Shown here: positions 45,186-52,813 of the stretch, piece by piece | Layout of the letters: each line of letters starts with the position of its first letter | Position numbering within the stretch: the first letter of the stretch is position 1 | From: Paracoccus jeotgali | GTDB taxonomy: Bacteria; Pseudomonadota; Alphaproteobacteria; Rhodobacterales; Rhodobacteraceae | Assembly: GCF_002865605.1 (NCBI RefSeq) | Contig: NZ_CP025583.1 | Location: 3,057,137 to 3,121,136, forward strand | DNA length: 64,000 nt | Direction: 5' to 3' | Made by a program: the position numbers and the translations under genes | The notes under the pieces: generated by a model | The model's input: the letters and a program-made list of their open reading frames with translations, nothing else | Told to the model about the DNA's origin: nothing | Database searches by the model: none

Positions 45186-45847
45186 TCCGGCAGCAGCCGG
45201 TAACCCAGCCCGCGCAGCGTTTCGAGCCGCGCGCCCGAGCCGTCCAGCTTGCGGCGCAGGCGGCCGACATAGACCTCGATCGCGTTGTCGCTGACCGTCT
45301 CATCATAGGAAAACAGCCGGTCGATCAGATGCGATTTGGAAAAGGTCTGGCCGGGCCGGGTCAGCAGGATCTCGAGCAGGCGCAGCTCGCGTGCGCGCAG
45401 CTCTCGGGTCTCGGCGCCGATGGTCAGGGTCGCGGCGAGGGGGTCGAAGGCAAAGCCCGCGAACTGCCGCAGGCTTTGCGCCACACCGCCGCGCCGCCGC
45501 AGGATGGCGCGGCAGCGGGCCTCTAGTTCGTTGAAATCAAAGGGCTTGGTCATGTAATCGTCAGCGCCGATGTCCAGCGTATCGACGCGGTCGCCGACGG
45601 CGGAACTGGCGGTCAGCACGATCACCGGCGTGTCGATGCCGCGCGCGCGGGCGCGGGTCAGGAATTGCCGCCCGTCGCCATCGGGCAGCGCCAGATCCAG
45701 CAGGATCAGGTCATAGGGCGCGCCGGCGGTGAAGTGATCGGCATCGTCGAGCGTGGCCGCGCGGTCCACCCCGTGGCCGTCCAATGACAGCCTTGCAACG
45801 ATGGCCTGCGCCAGATCGTCGTTATCCTCGACCAGAAGAAAGCGCAT
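45182..45847 (-). CDS. tctD: TctD-like OmpR-family response regulator
   Basis: A 221-residue response regulator with a receiver domain (Asp51 in LILLDLALPDGDG, Lys in MTKPFDFNELEAR) and a C-terminal winged-helix DNA-binding domain (LRARELRLLEILLTRPGQ; VYVGRLRRKLDG). It is the first gene of the tctD-tctE-SBP operon and is divergent from tctC. The 100-base gap to tctC holds two direct repeats and a palindrome that could be its operator, controlling both operons. Confidence 0.92.
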   Translation of the reverse strand: MRFLLVEDNDDLAQAIVARLSLDGHGVDRAATLDDADHFTAGAPYDLILLDLALPDGDGRQFLTRARARGIDTPVIVLTASSAVGDRVDTLDIGADDYMTKPFDFNELEARCRAILRRRGGVAQSLRQFAGFAFDPLAATLTIGAETRELRARELRLLEILLTRPGQTFSKSHLIDRLFSYDETVSDNAIEVYVGRLRRKLDGSGARLETLRGLGYRLLPE

Positions 45848-45870
45848 TCCGCCGGAAAATTCCGCATCCG

Positions 45871-45904
45871 TGACAGCTTGATGTCAGCTTTTCAGCAAAA
45901 GCTG
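45871..45904. promoter_or_regulatory. Putative TctD operator: direct repeats and a palindrome
   Basis: TGACAGCTT (45871-45879) and TGTCAGCTT (45882-45890) are direct repeats 11 bases apart, a spacing common for OmpR-family regulators. They run into a perfect 8-bp inverted repeat with a 4-base centre, CAGCTTTTCAGCAAAAGCTG (45885-45904). The site sits between tctD (minus) and tctC (plus), just upstream of a TAGGCT -10-like box (45905-45910), so it is placed to act on both. Confidence 0.55.
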
Positions 45905-45947
45905 TAGGCTGCAAGGTGATTGCCTGCTGAATCAATGGGAGGACAGC

Positions 45948-46904
45948 ATGAAGAAGACTATTCGCGCCGCAGCAGCGGCCCTGATCCTGACGGCCGCGCC
46001 GGCCATGGCGGCCGAGTGCATCGCACCCGCCAACCCCGGCGGCGGCTGGGACTTTACCTGCCGCCAGATCGGCAAGATTATGCATGATCTGGGGCTGGTC
46101 GATAACATGGTGCAGGTCACGAACCTCGCCGGTGCGGGCGGCGGCGTCGCCTATGCGCAGGTCGTCAGCAAGCGCAACAACGACGCCGATCTGTTCGTGG
46201 CCGCGTCGTCCGCGACGACCACCCGTCTGGCGCAGAACGCCTTCGCCGGTGCGACCGCCGATCAGGTCCGCTGGGTCGGGTCCATCGGGGGCGATCCGGG
46301 CGTGATCGTGGTCGCCGCCGACAGCGAGATCAAGGATCTGCCGCAGCTGATCGAGATGGTGAAGGCCGATCCGGGTTCGGTCGCATTCGCCGGCGGCTCG
46401 GCCGTGGGCGGTTTCGATCACCTCAAGGTGTTGATGGTGATGGACGAGGCCGGCGTCGAGGACCTGCGTCAGATCAAGTATATCGGCCTGAATGGCGGCG
46501 CCGAGGCGATCACCCAGACCGTCGGCGGCTTCTCGCAGGCGATGACGGGCGACCTGTCCGAAATCACCGGCTTCATCAAGTCGGGCGATGTGCGTCCGAT
46601 CGCGGTGCTGGCCGATGAGCGCGTCGAGGGGTTCGAGGACATCCCCACCGCCAAGGAACAGGGCGTCGACATGACGGCGATGAACTGGCGCGGCATCTAT
46701 GTGCCCAAGGGCATCTCGGACGAGGACTACGCCAAATGGGTCGATCGCCTGCAAAAGGTCGGCGCGTCGGACGAATGGAAGAAGGCGATGGCCGAGAACG
46801 GACTGGCGCCCTATGACATGTTCGGCGACGAGTTCGAGGCGTTTGTCGATGACAACATCGCCCAGATCAAGGAAATCTCGCAAGAGATCGGACTGATCCA
46901 GTGA
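45948..46904 (+). CDS. tctC: Tripartite tricarboxylate transporter binding protein TctC
   Basis: The periplasmic binding protein of a TTT-family uptake system for citrate or similar di/tricarboxylates. The 318-residue product has a signal peptide (1-20, ending APAMAAE), the TctC ligand motif APANPGGGWDFTCRQIGKIM (core NPGGGWDFTC) and EMVKADPGSVAFAGGSAVGG, then VGGFSQAMTGDLSEI. It starts tctCBA, with GGGAGGACAGC before the ATG. The actual ligand cannot be decided from sequence. Confidence 0.93.
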   Translation: MKKTIRAAAAALILTAAPAMAAECIAPANPGGGWDFTCRQIGKIMHDLGLVDNMVQVTNLAGAGGGVAYAQVVSKRNNDADLFVAASSATTTRLAQNAFAGATADQVRWVGSIGGDPGVIVVAADSEIKDLPQLIEMVKADPGSVAFAGGSAVGGFDHLKVLMVMDEAGVEDLRQIKYIGLNGGAEAITQTVGGFSQAMTGDLSEITGFIKSGDVRPIAVLADERVEGFEDIPTAKEQGVDMTAMNWRGIYVPKGISDEDYAKWVDRLQKVGASDEWKKAMAENGLAPYDMFGDEFEAFVDDNIAQIKEISQEIGLIQ

Positions 46905-47344
46905 TGCGCGGCGACCGGATCTTTGGTCTGGTCATGATCTTTGTGGCGCTGGGATATATTCTCGGCGCCCGAAATATCGCGACCAGCTTCATGTCGGACC
47001 CCGTGGGGCCCAGGGTCTTTCCCTATATCATCGCGGGCGTGACGCTGATCTGCTCGCTGGTCATGGTGCTGCGTCCCGATCCCGAGCCGGACTGGCCTGT
47101 GGCGGGCACGCTGGTGCAACTGGGCATCGCGCTGGCGGTGCTGCTGGGCTATGCCTATCTGATCGACGATCTGGGCTTCATCCTGCCGACAATCGTCGCC
47201 TCTGGGATCATCAGCTATCTGATCAATCCCCGCCCCGTGGCCGCGGCGCTGACCGGCGTCGGGCTGGGGATCGGGCTGTTCCTGCTGTTCAAGGTGGTGC
47301 TGGGGCTGGGCCTGCAAGGGCTGCCGCAGGGTTGGGGGATCTGA
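46904..47344 (+). CDS. tctB: Tripartite tricarboxylate transporter small membrane protein TctB
   Basis: A 146-residue membrane protein with four hydrophobic segments (about residues 6-24, 37-55, 72-92 and 115-135), as expected for the small TTT subunit. The ATG at 46904 overlaps the tctC stop, and the stop lies one base before tctA. The family motif around MSDPVGPRVFPYIIAG is present after helix 1. Confidence 0.9.
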   Translation: MRGDRIFGLVMIFVALGYILGARNIATSFMSDPVGPRVFPYIIAGVTLICSLVMVLRPDPEPDWPVAGTLVQLGIALAVLLGYAYLIDDLGFILPTIVASGIISYLINPRPVAAALTGVGLGIGLFLLFKVVLGLGLQGLPQGWGI

Positions 47345-47345
47345 G

Positions 47346-48872
47346 ATGGACGTGTTTTCCAACCTGATGATGGGCTTTGGCATCGCGGCCTCGCCCTATA
47401 CGCTGATGCTGGCGGTGATCGGGGCCTTTATCGGCACGATTGTCGGGCTGCTGCCGGGGCTGGGGCCGTCGAACGGCGTGGCGCTGCTGATCCCGATCTC
47501 GTTCTCGATGGGGCTGGATGCGATTTCCGCGCTGGTGCTGCTGACCAGCGTCTATTACGGCGCCATGTATGGCGGCCGGATCTCGTCCATCCTGCTGAAC
47601 ATCCCGGGCGATGAACCCGCCATGATGACCACGCTGGACGGCTATCCCATGGCCCGCAAGGGTCAGGCGTCCGAGGCGCTGGTGGTGTCGGGCGTCGCCT
47701 CTTTCGTCGGCGCGATTGTCGCCACGATCCTGCTGATGTTCCTGGCCCCGATGCTGGCGCGCGTCGCCTATCGCTTTGGCCCGGCTGAATATTTCGCGCT
47801 GTATATGCTGGCCTTCTGCACGCTGGGCGGGATGGGGTCGAACAATCAGGCGAAATCGGCGCTGGCCGCCGCCATCGGTCTGGGGCTGGCGATGATCGGC
47901 ATGGACCAGACCACGGGGATGCCGCGCTTTACCTTCGGCCAGTTGCACCTGATGGACGGGATCGATTTCCTGGTCGCCATCGTCGGTCTGTTCGCCGTGG
48001 CCGAGGTGTTCTTCTTCATCGAATCGCACGGCAAGAACAGCGCCATCGGCGTCAAGCTCAGCAAGGTGCTGGTGCCGTGGCGGATGCTGCGGCAGACCTT
48101 TGGCGCCATGCTGCGCGGCACCGGGATCGGCTTTGTCGCCGGTGTCCTGCCGGGTGCGGGCGCCTCGCTGGGGTCGTTTCTGGCCTATATGGCGGAAAAA
48201 TCCGTGGCGCGGGACAAGTCGAGCTTTGGCAAGGGCAACCCCAAGGGCGTGGCCGCGCCCGAGGCAGGCAACAACGCCGCCGCCGGTGGGGCGCTGGTGC
48301 CGATGCTGACGCTGGGCGTGCCGGGGTCGGGGACCACGGCGGTCCTGCTGGCGCTGCTGCTGACGCTGAACATCACGCCGGGTCCGCTGCTGTTTGCCGA
48401 GCGGCCCGAGGTGGTGTGGTCGCTGATCGCCTCGCTTCTGATCGCCAACGTCGTGCTGCTGCTGATGAACGTGCCGATGGTCCGCATCTTTGTGCTGATC
48501 CTGTCGGTGCCGGCCTGGGTGCTGCTGCCGGGGGTGACGATGGTGGCCTTTGTGGGCATCTTCTCGCTGACCGGGTCCAGCTTCGACATGATGATGATGG
48601 TCGGCTTCGGCCTGCTGGGCTACGTCATGCGCAAGCTGGACATGCCGACGGTTCCGGTGATCCTCGGCATCCTGCTGGGCAACCAGATGGAGGATTCGCT
48701 GCGCCGCGCCATGGTGCTGTCGAATGGCGACTGGACCTATCTGTTCAGCTCGCCCATCTCGATCGGGCTGTGGACGGCGGCGGTCATCGGCTTTGTCGCG
48801 CCGCTGTTCCTGCGCCGCCTGCTGAAAAAACCGCCTCTGCCCGCCACGGCCGAGGGCGCGAACGAGGACTAG
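47346..48872 (+). CDS. tctA: Tripartite tricarboxylate transporter large permease TctA
   Basis: The 508-residue permease of the TTT system with about 11-12 helices. Conserved regions include GLLPGLGPSNGVALLIP (residues 35-51), YGAMYGGRISSILLNIPGD and KGVAAPEAGNNAAAGGALVPMLTLGVPGSGTTAVL (key core GVPGSGTTAVL). It is driven by an ion gradient rather than ATP. A strong terminator follows the gene. Confidence 0.94.
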   Translation: MDVFSNLMMGFGIAASPYTLMLAVIGAFIGTIVGLLPGLGPSNGVALLIPISFSMGLDAISALVLLTSVYYGAMYGGRISSILLNIPGDEPAMMTTLDGYPMARKGQASEALVVSGVASFVGAIVATILLMFLAPMLARVAYRFGPAEYFALYMLAFCTLGGMGSNNQAKSALAAAIGLGLAMIGMDQTTGMPRFTFGQLHLMDGIDFLVAIVGLFAVAEVFFFIESHGKNSAIGVKLSKVLVPWRMLRQTFGAMLRGTGIGFVAGVLPGAGASLGSFLAYMAEKSVARDKSSFGKGNPKGVAAPEAGNNAAAGGALVPMLTLGVPGSGTTAVLLALLLTLNITPGPLLFAERPEVVWSLIASLLIANVVLLLMNVPMVRIFVLILSVPAWVLLPGVTMVAFVGIFSLTGSSFDMMMMVGFGLLGYVMRKLDMPTVPVILGILLGNQMEDSLRRAMVLSNGDWTYLFSSPISIGLWTAAVIGFVAPLFLRRLLKKPPLPATAEGANED

Positions 48873-48894
48873 GCCCGCCGGCCTGCGTCCCCGG

Positions 48895-48937
48895 CGCCGC
48901 GCCTGCCGCAGCAGCGGCGGCGCGGCGTCTTTCCTTT
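48895..48937 (+). terminator. Terminator after tctA
   Basis: CGCCGCGCC (48895-48903), a bulged T and GCCGC (48905-48909) pair across an AGCA loop with GCGGC (48914-48918) and GGCGCGGCG (48919-48927), a 14-bp stem followed by TCTTTCCTTT. It separates tctCBA from the AbrB-like gene, but the short spacer may let some transcription pass. Confidence 0.8.
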
Positions 48938-48953
48938 GCCAGCGATTGACCTG

Positions 48954-50027
48954 ATGCCCGTGATGCCGCCCGTTTTCCGCCACAAGCTGACGCGCCGCCG
49001 CGCGCTGACCTTTGCCATTGCCGGGGTCGGCGCGGCGGTGTTCGTGGCGCTGGGCCTGCCGCTGCCGATGCTGCTGGGGCCGATGCTGGCCTGCCTTGCG
49101 GCGGCGCTGATGGGGGCGCGGCTGGCCGGGTCGGGGCAGCTGGGCGTCTTCATGCGGACCTTTCTGGGTGTCGCGGTCGGGGCCTCGATCACGCCGCAGG
49201 TGGTCTCGCGGCTGGGTGATATTGCGGTCTCGCTTGCCATGGTGCCGCTGTTCGTCTGCGTTATCGCGCTGGTCGGCTATCCGCTGTTTCGCCGCGTCTT
49301 CGGCTTCGACCACGCGACCGCCTGGTATGGGGCGATGCCGGGAGGGCTGCAGGACATGCTGGTCTTTGGCGAAGAGGCCGGCGGCGATGTGCGCGCGCTG
49401 TCGCTGATCCATGCAACCCGGGTGCTGGTCATCGTCACCGTGGCGCCGCTGATGATGTCGATGGCCTGGGGGCTGGACCTGTCGCAGCCGCCCGGCACGC
49501 CGATCGCGCAGACCTCGCTGCGCGAGATCGCGGTCATGGTCGCGGCCGGGTATATGGGCTGGAAGATCGCCGAGCGGCTGGGCCTGTTCGGCGCTTCGAT
49601 CCTGGGGCCGATGATCCTGGCCACCATCCTCAGCCTGACCGGCATCATCCATGCCCGCCCCCCGGCCGAGGTGATTCAGGCGGCGCAGTTCTTCATCGGC
49701 ATGTCGGTCGGCGTGAAATATGTCGGCATCACGCTGCGAGAGCTGCGCGTCGATGTCACCGCCGGGCTGGCCTATACGCTGGCGCTGGCGCTGATCAGCC
49801 TGATCTTCATCGAGACGCTGGTCAGCCTTGGCCTTGCCCCCGCCCTCGAGGCGTTTCTGGCCTTTCTGCCCGGCGGTCAGGCCGAGATGGTGGTCATCGC
49901 CATCATCGCCGGCGCCGATCTGGCCTTTGTCGTCAGCCACCACCTGTTGCGGCTGGTGCTGGTGATCCTGCTGGCCCCGGTGGCCGCCCGTCTGCTGGTG
50001 CGGGGCGACGACAGAACGCGACGCTGA
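48954..50027 (+). CDS. AbrB-family (membrane) protein
   Basis: A 357-residue membrane protein of the AbrB duplication family (often called an AbrB ammonia monooxygenase-linked or putative transporter family, not the DNA-binding AbrB). Two repeats of about six helices each are visible, with GLPLPMLLGPMLACL in the first and FLAFLPGGQAEMVVIAI in the second. I start at ATG 48954 (MPVMPPVFRHKLTRRR); a second ATG is at 48963. It follows tctA after a terminator, in the same direction, and is commonly found beside TTT genes. Function unknown. Confidence 0.8.
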   Translation: MPVMPPVFRHKLTRRRALTFAIAGVGAAVFVALGLPLPMLLGPMLACLAAALMGARLAGSGQLGVFMRTFLGVAVGASITPQVVSRLGDIAVSLAMVPLFVCVIALVGYPLFRRVFGFDHATAWYGAMPGGLQDMLVFGEEAGGDVRALSLIHATRVLVIVTVAPLMMSMAWGLDLSQPPGTPIAQTSLREIAVMVAAGYMGWKIAERLGLFGASILGPMILATILSLTGIIHARPPAEVIQAAQFFIGMSVGVKYVGITLRELRVDVTAGLAYTLALALISLIFIETLVSLGLAPALEAFLAFLPGGQAEMVVIAIIAGADLAFVVSHHLLRLVLVILLAPVAARLLVRGDDRTRR

Positions 50028-50028
50028 G

Positions 50029-50901
50029 TCAGTTCGCTGCCAGAAACGCGCGGACCAGATCGGCGGCGTGCGCGCGCTGCGCGGGGTCGAAGGTCAGGGT
50101 CGAAAACGCCGCCCGCTCGCGCTGGTCGAATCCGTGCCCGGCCCCCGGCAGCACATGCCAGTCGATCCGCGCCCCGCGCTGGCGCAGCCGCTCGGCCAGC
50201 GCGGCGCAGGCCGGGGTGCTGACGATCTCATCCTCGGCCGCGCCGACCATCAGGATCGGCGGCGCGTTCTGCCAATCGCCCTGATCGGCCCCGTTCAGCA
50301 GCCCGCAATAGGGGTAAAGCAGCACCACCGCCTGCACCTGCGGCAGCAGATTGTCGGGGCGGGCGGGGCCGCCCTCGATCCCCGGCGGGGTGGTGCCGGT
50401 CACGGCCTGGGCCAGAAACTCCAACACCGTCCAGCCGCCATGCGAGGCCCCCAGCAGCACCACGGGCGCCCTGCCGGTCAGCGACAGGCCCGCGACCAGA
50501 TCGCCCGCGCGTTCGGCCCCCGGCAGCACCTGACCGGCGCAGACCAGACGCCACAGCTCCCACCCGTCCAGATGGCGGGGCGAGTGGCTGTCGATGATCA
50601 GACCGGGGCGGCCGGTTTCAGCCAGCAGCCCGGCCCAGAAATCCATGTTGTCGCGCGGCCCGTCGCAGCCCGACATCAGCACCGCGCGGGCCTGCGACAG
50701 CGCCGCCTGCGGCGGGACCATGCGCCAGAACGGGGCGAGTTCCGCCACCCGCTCGGCGATGCTGTCATGGACCGGCGTCAGCCCGGCGCGGTTGCGCACG
50801 GTGTTCGCGCCGATCCCGGCCAGCAGCAGCACGATCAGCCCCGCGCCCAGCAGCAACCCGCGCCGCCAGCGGCGCCGCCTGTCGGGGCGCGGCGCGCTCA
50901 T
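50029..50901 (-). CDS. Dienelactone-hydrolase-like alpha/beta hydrolase, membrane-anchored
   Basis: A 290-residue alpha/beta hydrolase with an N-terminal anchor (residues 13-33, Arg-rich then Leu-rich). The nucleophile Ser is in LLGASHGGWTVLE, the acid in AAEDEIVST and the base in PGAGHGFDQ, a full catalytic triad. Its start overlaps the stop of the upstream hydrolase by 4 bases (ATGA), so it is coupled to it. Substrate unknown; esterase or lactonase activity is the broad family expectation. Confidence 0.82.
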   Translation of the reverse strand: MSAPRPDRRRRWRRGLLLGAGLIVLLLAGIGANTVRNRAGLTPVHDSIAERVAELAPFWRMVPPQAALSQARAVLMSGCDGPRDNMDFWAGLLAETGRPGLIIDSHSPRHLDGWELWRLVCAGQVLPGAERAGDLVAGLSLTGRAPVVLLGASHGGWTVLEFLAQAVTGTTPPGIEGGPARPDNLLPQVQAVVLLYPYCGLLNGADQGDWQNAPPILMVGAAEDEIVSTPACAALAERLRQRGARIDWHVLPGAGHGFDQRERAAFSTLTFDPAQRAHAADLVRAFLAAN

Positions 50902-52580
50902 GATGCCGCCGGATCGGGGCAGCCGCGCTTGAGGCCCTTGTTCTCGCCCGCGCTGCAAATGGCGATCAGGCGGGCGCTATCGGCATCGGTCCAGCCTTCG
51001 GGCGCGGTCACCGCCTGCCACGGGCTGACATAGTCGCGGGGGTAATAGGAATGGCCGTGGCCGGGCGGCGCGGTGTTGGCCAGCAGCATGTCGACGACAA
51101 GCTGCGCCTGCGTGACCAGCGGGATGAAACGCAGCGCGGGCGAGACATCGGGGGCGGGCGGCTCTCGCATCCATTGCGGGGCGCGCCAGACCGAGGTCGG
51201 CTCGTAGAAGGTGATCGGGTCCGAGGCGTATTGCAGGAACACCAGCCGCATGCTGCCCCAGCCGCCGGTCCCGCCCGCATCGCGGGTGTGGCTGGCAAAG
51301 CGGATCAGCCGGCCATCGGCCACGTCGGGCGCGACATAGCGCGAGCCGGGATTGCGCCGGGCCATCGCCTCGTTCCACAGCCCCGAGGGGAAGGGCGGTC
51401 CGGCCCACAGCGCGCCATGCACCGGGTCGTCGAGCAGCGCGAACAGGTCGGTGCCATACATCGACGCCCATGCGCCAAGGCTGAGCCCGTGCATGTACAG
51501 CCGGGGCCGCGCGTCGGGCGGCAGGTCGCGCCAATAGCGGTGGATGGTCGAGATCAGGCTGCGCGCCTGCGACAGCCCGGCATCGGTTTCAAAGATCAGC
51601 GCCATGGGCGATTGCAGATAGGAATACTGCACCGCCACCGTCGCGACATCGCCGCCATGCATGTATTCCAGCACGTCATGGCTGCCGGGGTCCATCCAGC
51701 CGGTGCCGGTGGGCATGGTGACGACCAGCACCTTGCGGTCGAAGCCGCCCAGCCGGATCAGCTCGGCCAGCGCCAGCTCGGCCCGGTCCTCTGGCTCGTC
51801 AAGCTGGGCGAGGCCCACATAGACCCGCACCGGGTCAAGCGCCGGCTGCCCGGTAAAGGCCGAAATGGCGGCGGCGTCCGGCCCTCCGGTGACGAAATCG
51901 CGTCCGGGCTGTCCCATGGCGGCCCAGTCGACGGCCGATCCCGGCCCGCCCGGCACCAGCGGGCTGTCCGGCGCGGGGGGCGCGGTGTCGAACAGGTCCT
52001 GCGCGGTGAAATAGACCTGGTCGAGCATCCGATAGAGGCGGTCGACGACGCCGTCTCGGGTCAGGAAGAACAGCGCCAGCACCGTGATAAGCAGCCCGAT
52101 CGCGTTGCTGCGTCGGCGCGGCATGTGGCGATACAGCCGGTGGCGCACCCAGTCAAAGCCGAACTGCACCGCGAAACCCACCAGCAGCAGCGCCAGCCCG
52201 ACCAGCGCCGCCAGCAGCACGACGCGAACCTCGTGGCCGGCATCGGCCAGCGGCAGGCCCATGCGCGTGCGGATGTCGTTCTGCCAGTCCAGCGCGTGAA
52301 CCAGCGCCACCGCCAGCGCGCCCAGCACCAGCCCCAGCAGCAGCGCATGGGCCCAGCCGGCGGCGCGGCCGCGCAGCATCGGCATCGCCATCTGCCGCCA
52401 GGCCGACATGATCATGCTGCCGGTCAGATACCCCAACGCCAGCACCACGCCGCCCAGCACGCCCTGCACCAGCCAGCTTCGCGGTAGCAGGGACGGGGTC
52501 AGCGAGGCCGCGAAACAGGCAAGGCCAAGGGTCAGGGGAAACAGGGACAGGCCGAATGGCCGGATTGGGTCGATGCGCAT
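50898..52580 (-). CDS. Membrane alpha/beta hydrolase (Abhydrolase_9 type)
   Basis: A 560-residue protein with an N-terminal five-to-six-helix membrane domain (about 12-200; the signature SLTPSLLPRSWLVQGVLGG is typical of Abhydrolase_9_N) and a C-terminal alpha/beta-hydrolase domain with the nucleophile in MHGLSLGAWASMYG. I start at the ATG at 52580 (MRIDPIRPFGLSLFPL), since longer starts would add unrelated sequence. The function of this family is unknown. It is in an operon with the second hydrolase and divergent from the DEAD-box helicase (233-base gap). Confidence 0.85.
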   Translation of the reverse strand: MRIDPIRPFGLSLFPLTLGLACFAASLTPSLLPRSWLVQGVLGGVVLALGYLTGSMIMSAWRQMAMPMLRGRAAGWAHALLLGLVLGALAVALVHALDWQNDIRTRMGLPLADAGHEVRVVLLAALVGLALLLVGFAVQFGFDWVRHRLYRHMPRRRSNAIGLLITVLALFFLTRDGVVDRLYRMLDQVYFTAQDLFDTAPPAPDSPLVPGGPGSAVDWAAMGQPGRDFVTGGPDAAAISAFTGQPALDPVRVYVGLAQLDEPEDRAELALAELIRLGGFDRKVLVVTMPTGTGWMDPGSHDVLEYMHGGDVATVAVQYSYLQSPMALIFETDAGLSQARSLISTIHRYWRDLPPDARPRLYMHGLSLGAWASMYGTDLFALLDDPVHGALWAGPPFPSGLWNEAMARRNPGSRYVAPDVADGRLIRFASHTRDAGGTGGWGSMRLVFLQYASDPITFYEPTSVWRAPQWMREPPAPDVSPALRFIPLVTQAQLVVDMLLANTAPPGHGHSYYPRDYVSPWQAVTAPEGWTDADSARLIAICSAGENKGLKRGCPDPAAS

Positions 52581-52682
52581 CGCCACCTTCGATTTCAGAT
52601 CCCTGGACGGATCAACCCACGGGTTAGCGCGAAACCGCCGCCCCGGTCCAGTGCCCGCCGCAACGTCGCCTTGATTCGGCCT

Positions 52683-52711
52683 TTGACATGACCGGACGAG
52701 GCGTCTAGAAC
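52683..52711 (+). promoter_or_regulatory. Probable promoter of the DEAD-box helicase gene
   Basis: TTGACA (52683-52688), 17 bases, TAGAAC (52706-52711; 4 of 6 to TATAAT). The implied untranslated leader is about 95 bases long and contains GGGCCG/CGGCCC (52771-52789), a hairpin shortly before the start codon. Long structured leaders are common for cold-shock RNA helicases, so temperature control is possible. Confidence 0.6.
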
Positions 52712-52813
52712 CGCGGATCGGCTGTTTGAGGCGGCCCGCGGGCAATTGGGGCCGCGCGGCGCAGCGGACCGGGCCGAGTTTCCCGGCCCGAGTGGCCTCA
52801 TCAGGCAAAGAAC

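Noticed and set aside
47289..49943. An 884-codon minus-strand open frame across tctA and the AbrB-like gene
   Set aside because: It is antisense to two clear genes; the His/Arg/Gln-rich product is typical of shadow frames in GC-rich DNA.
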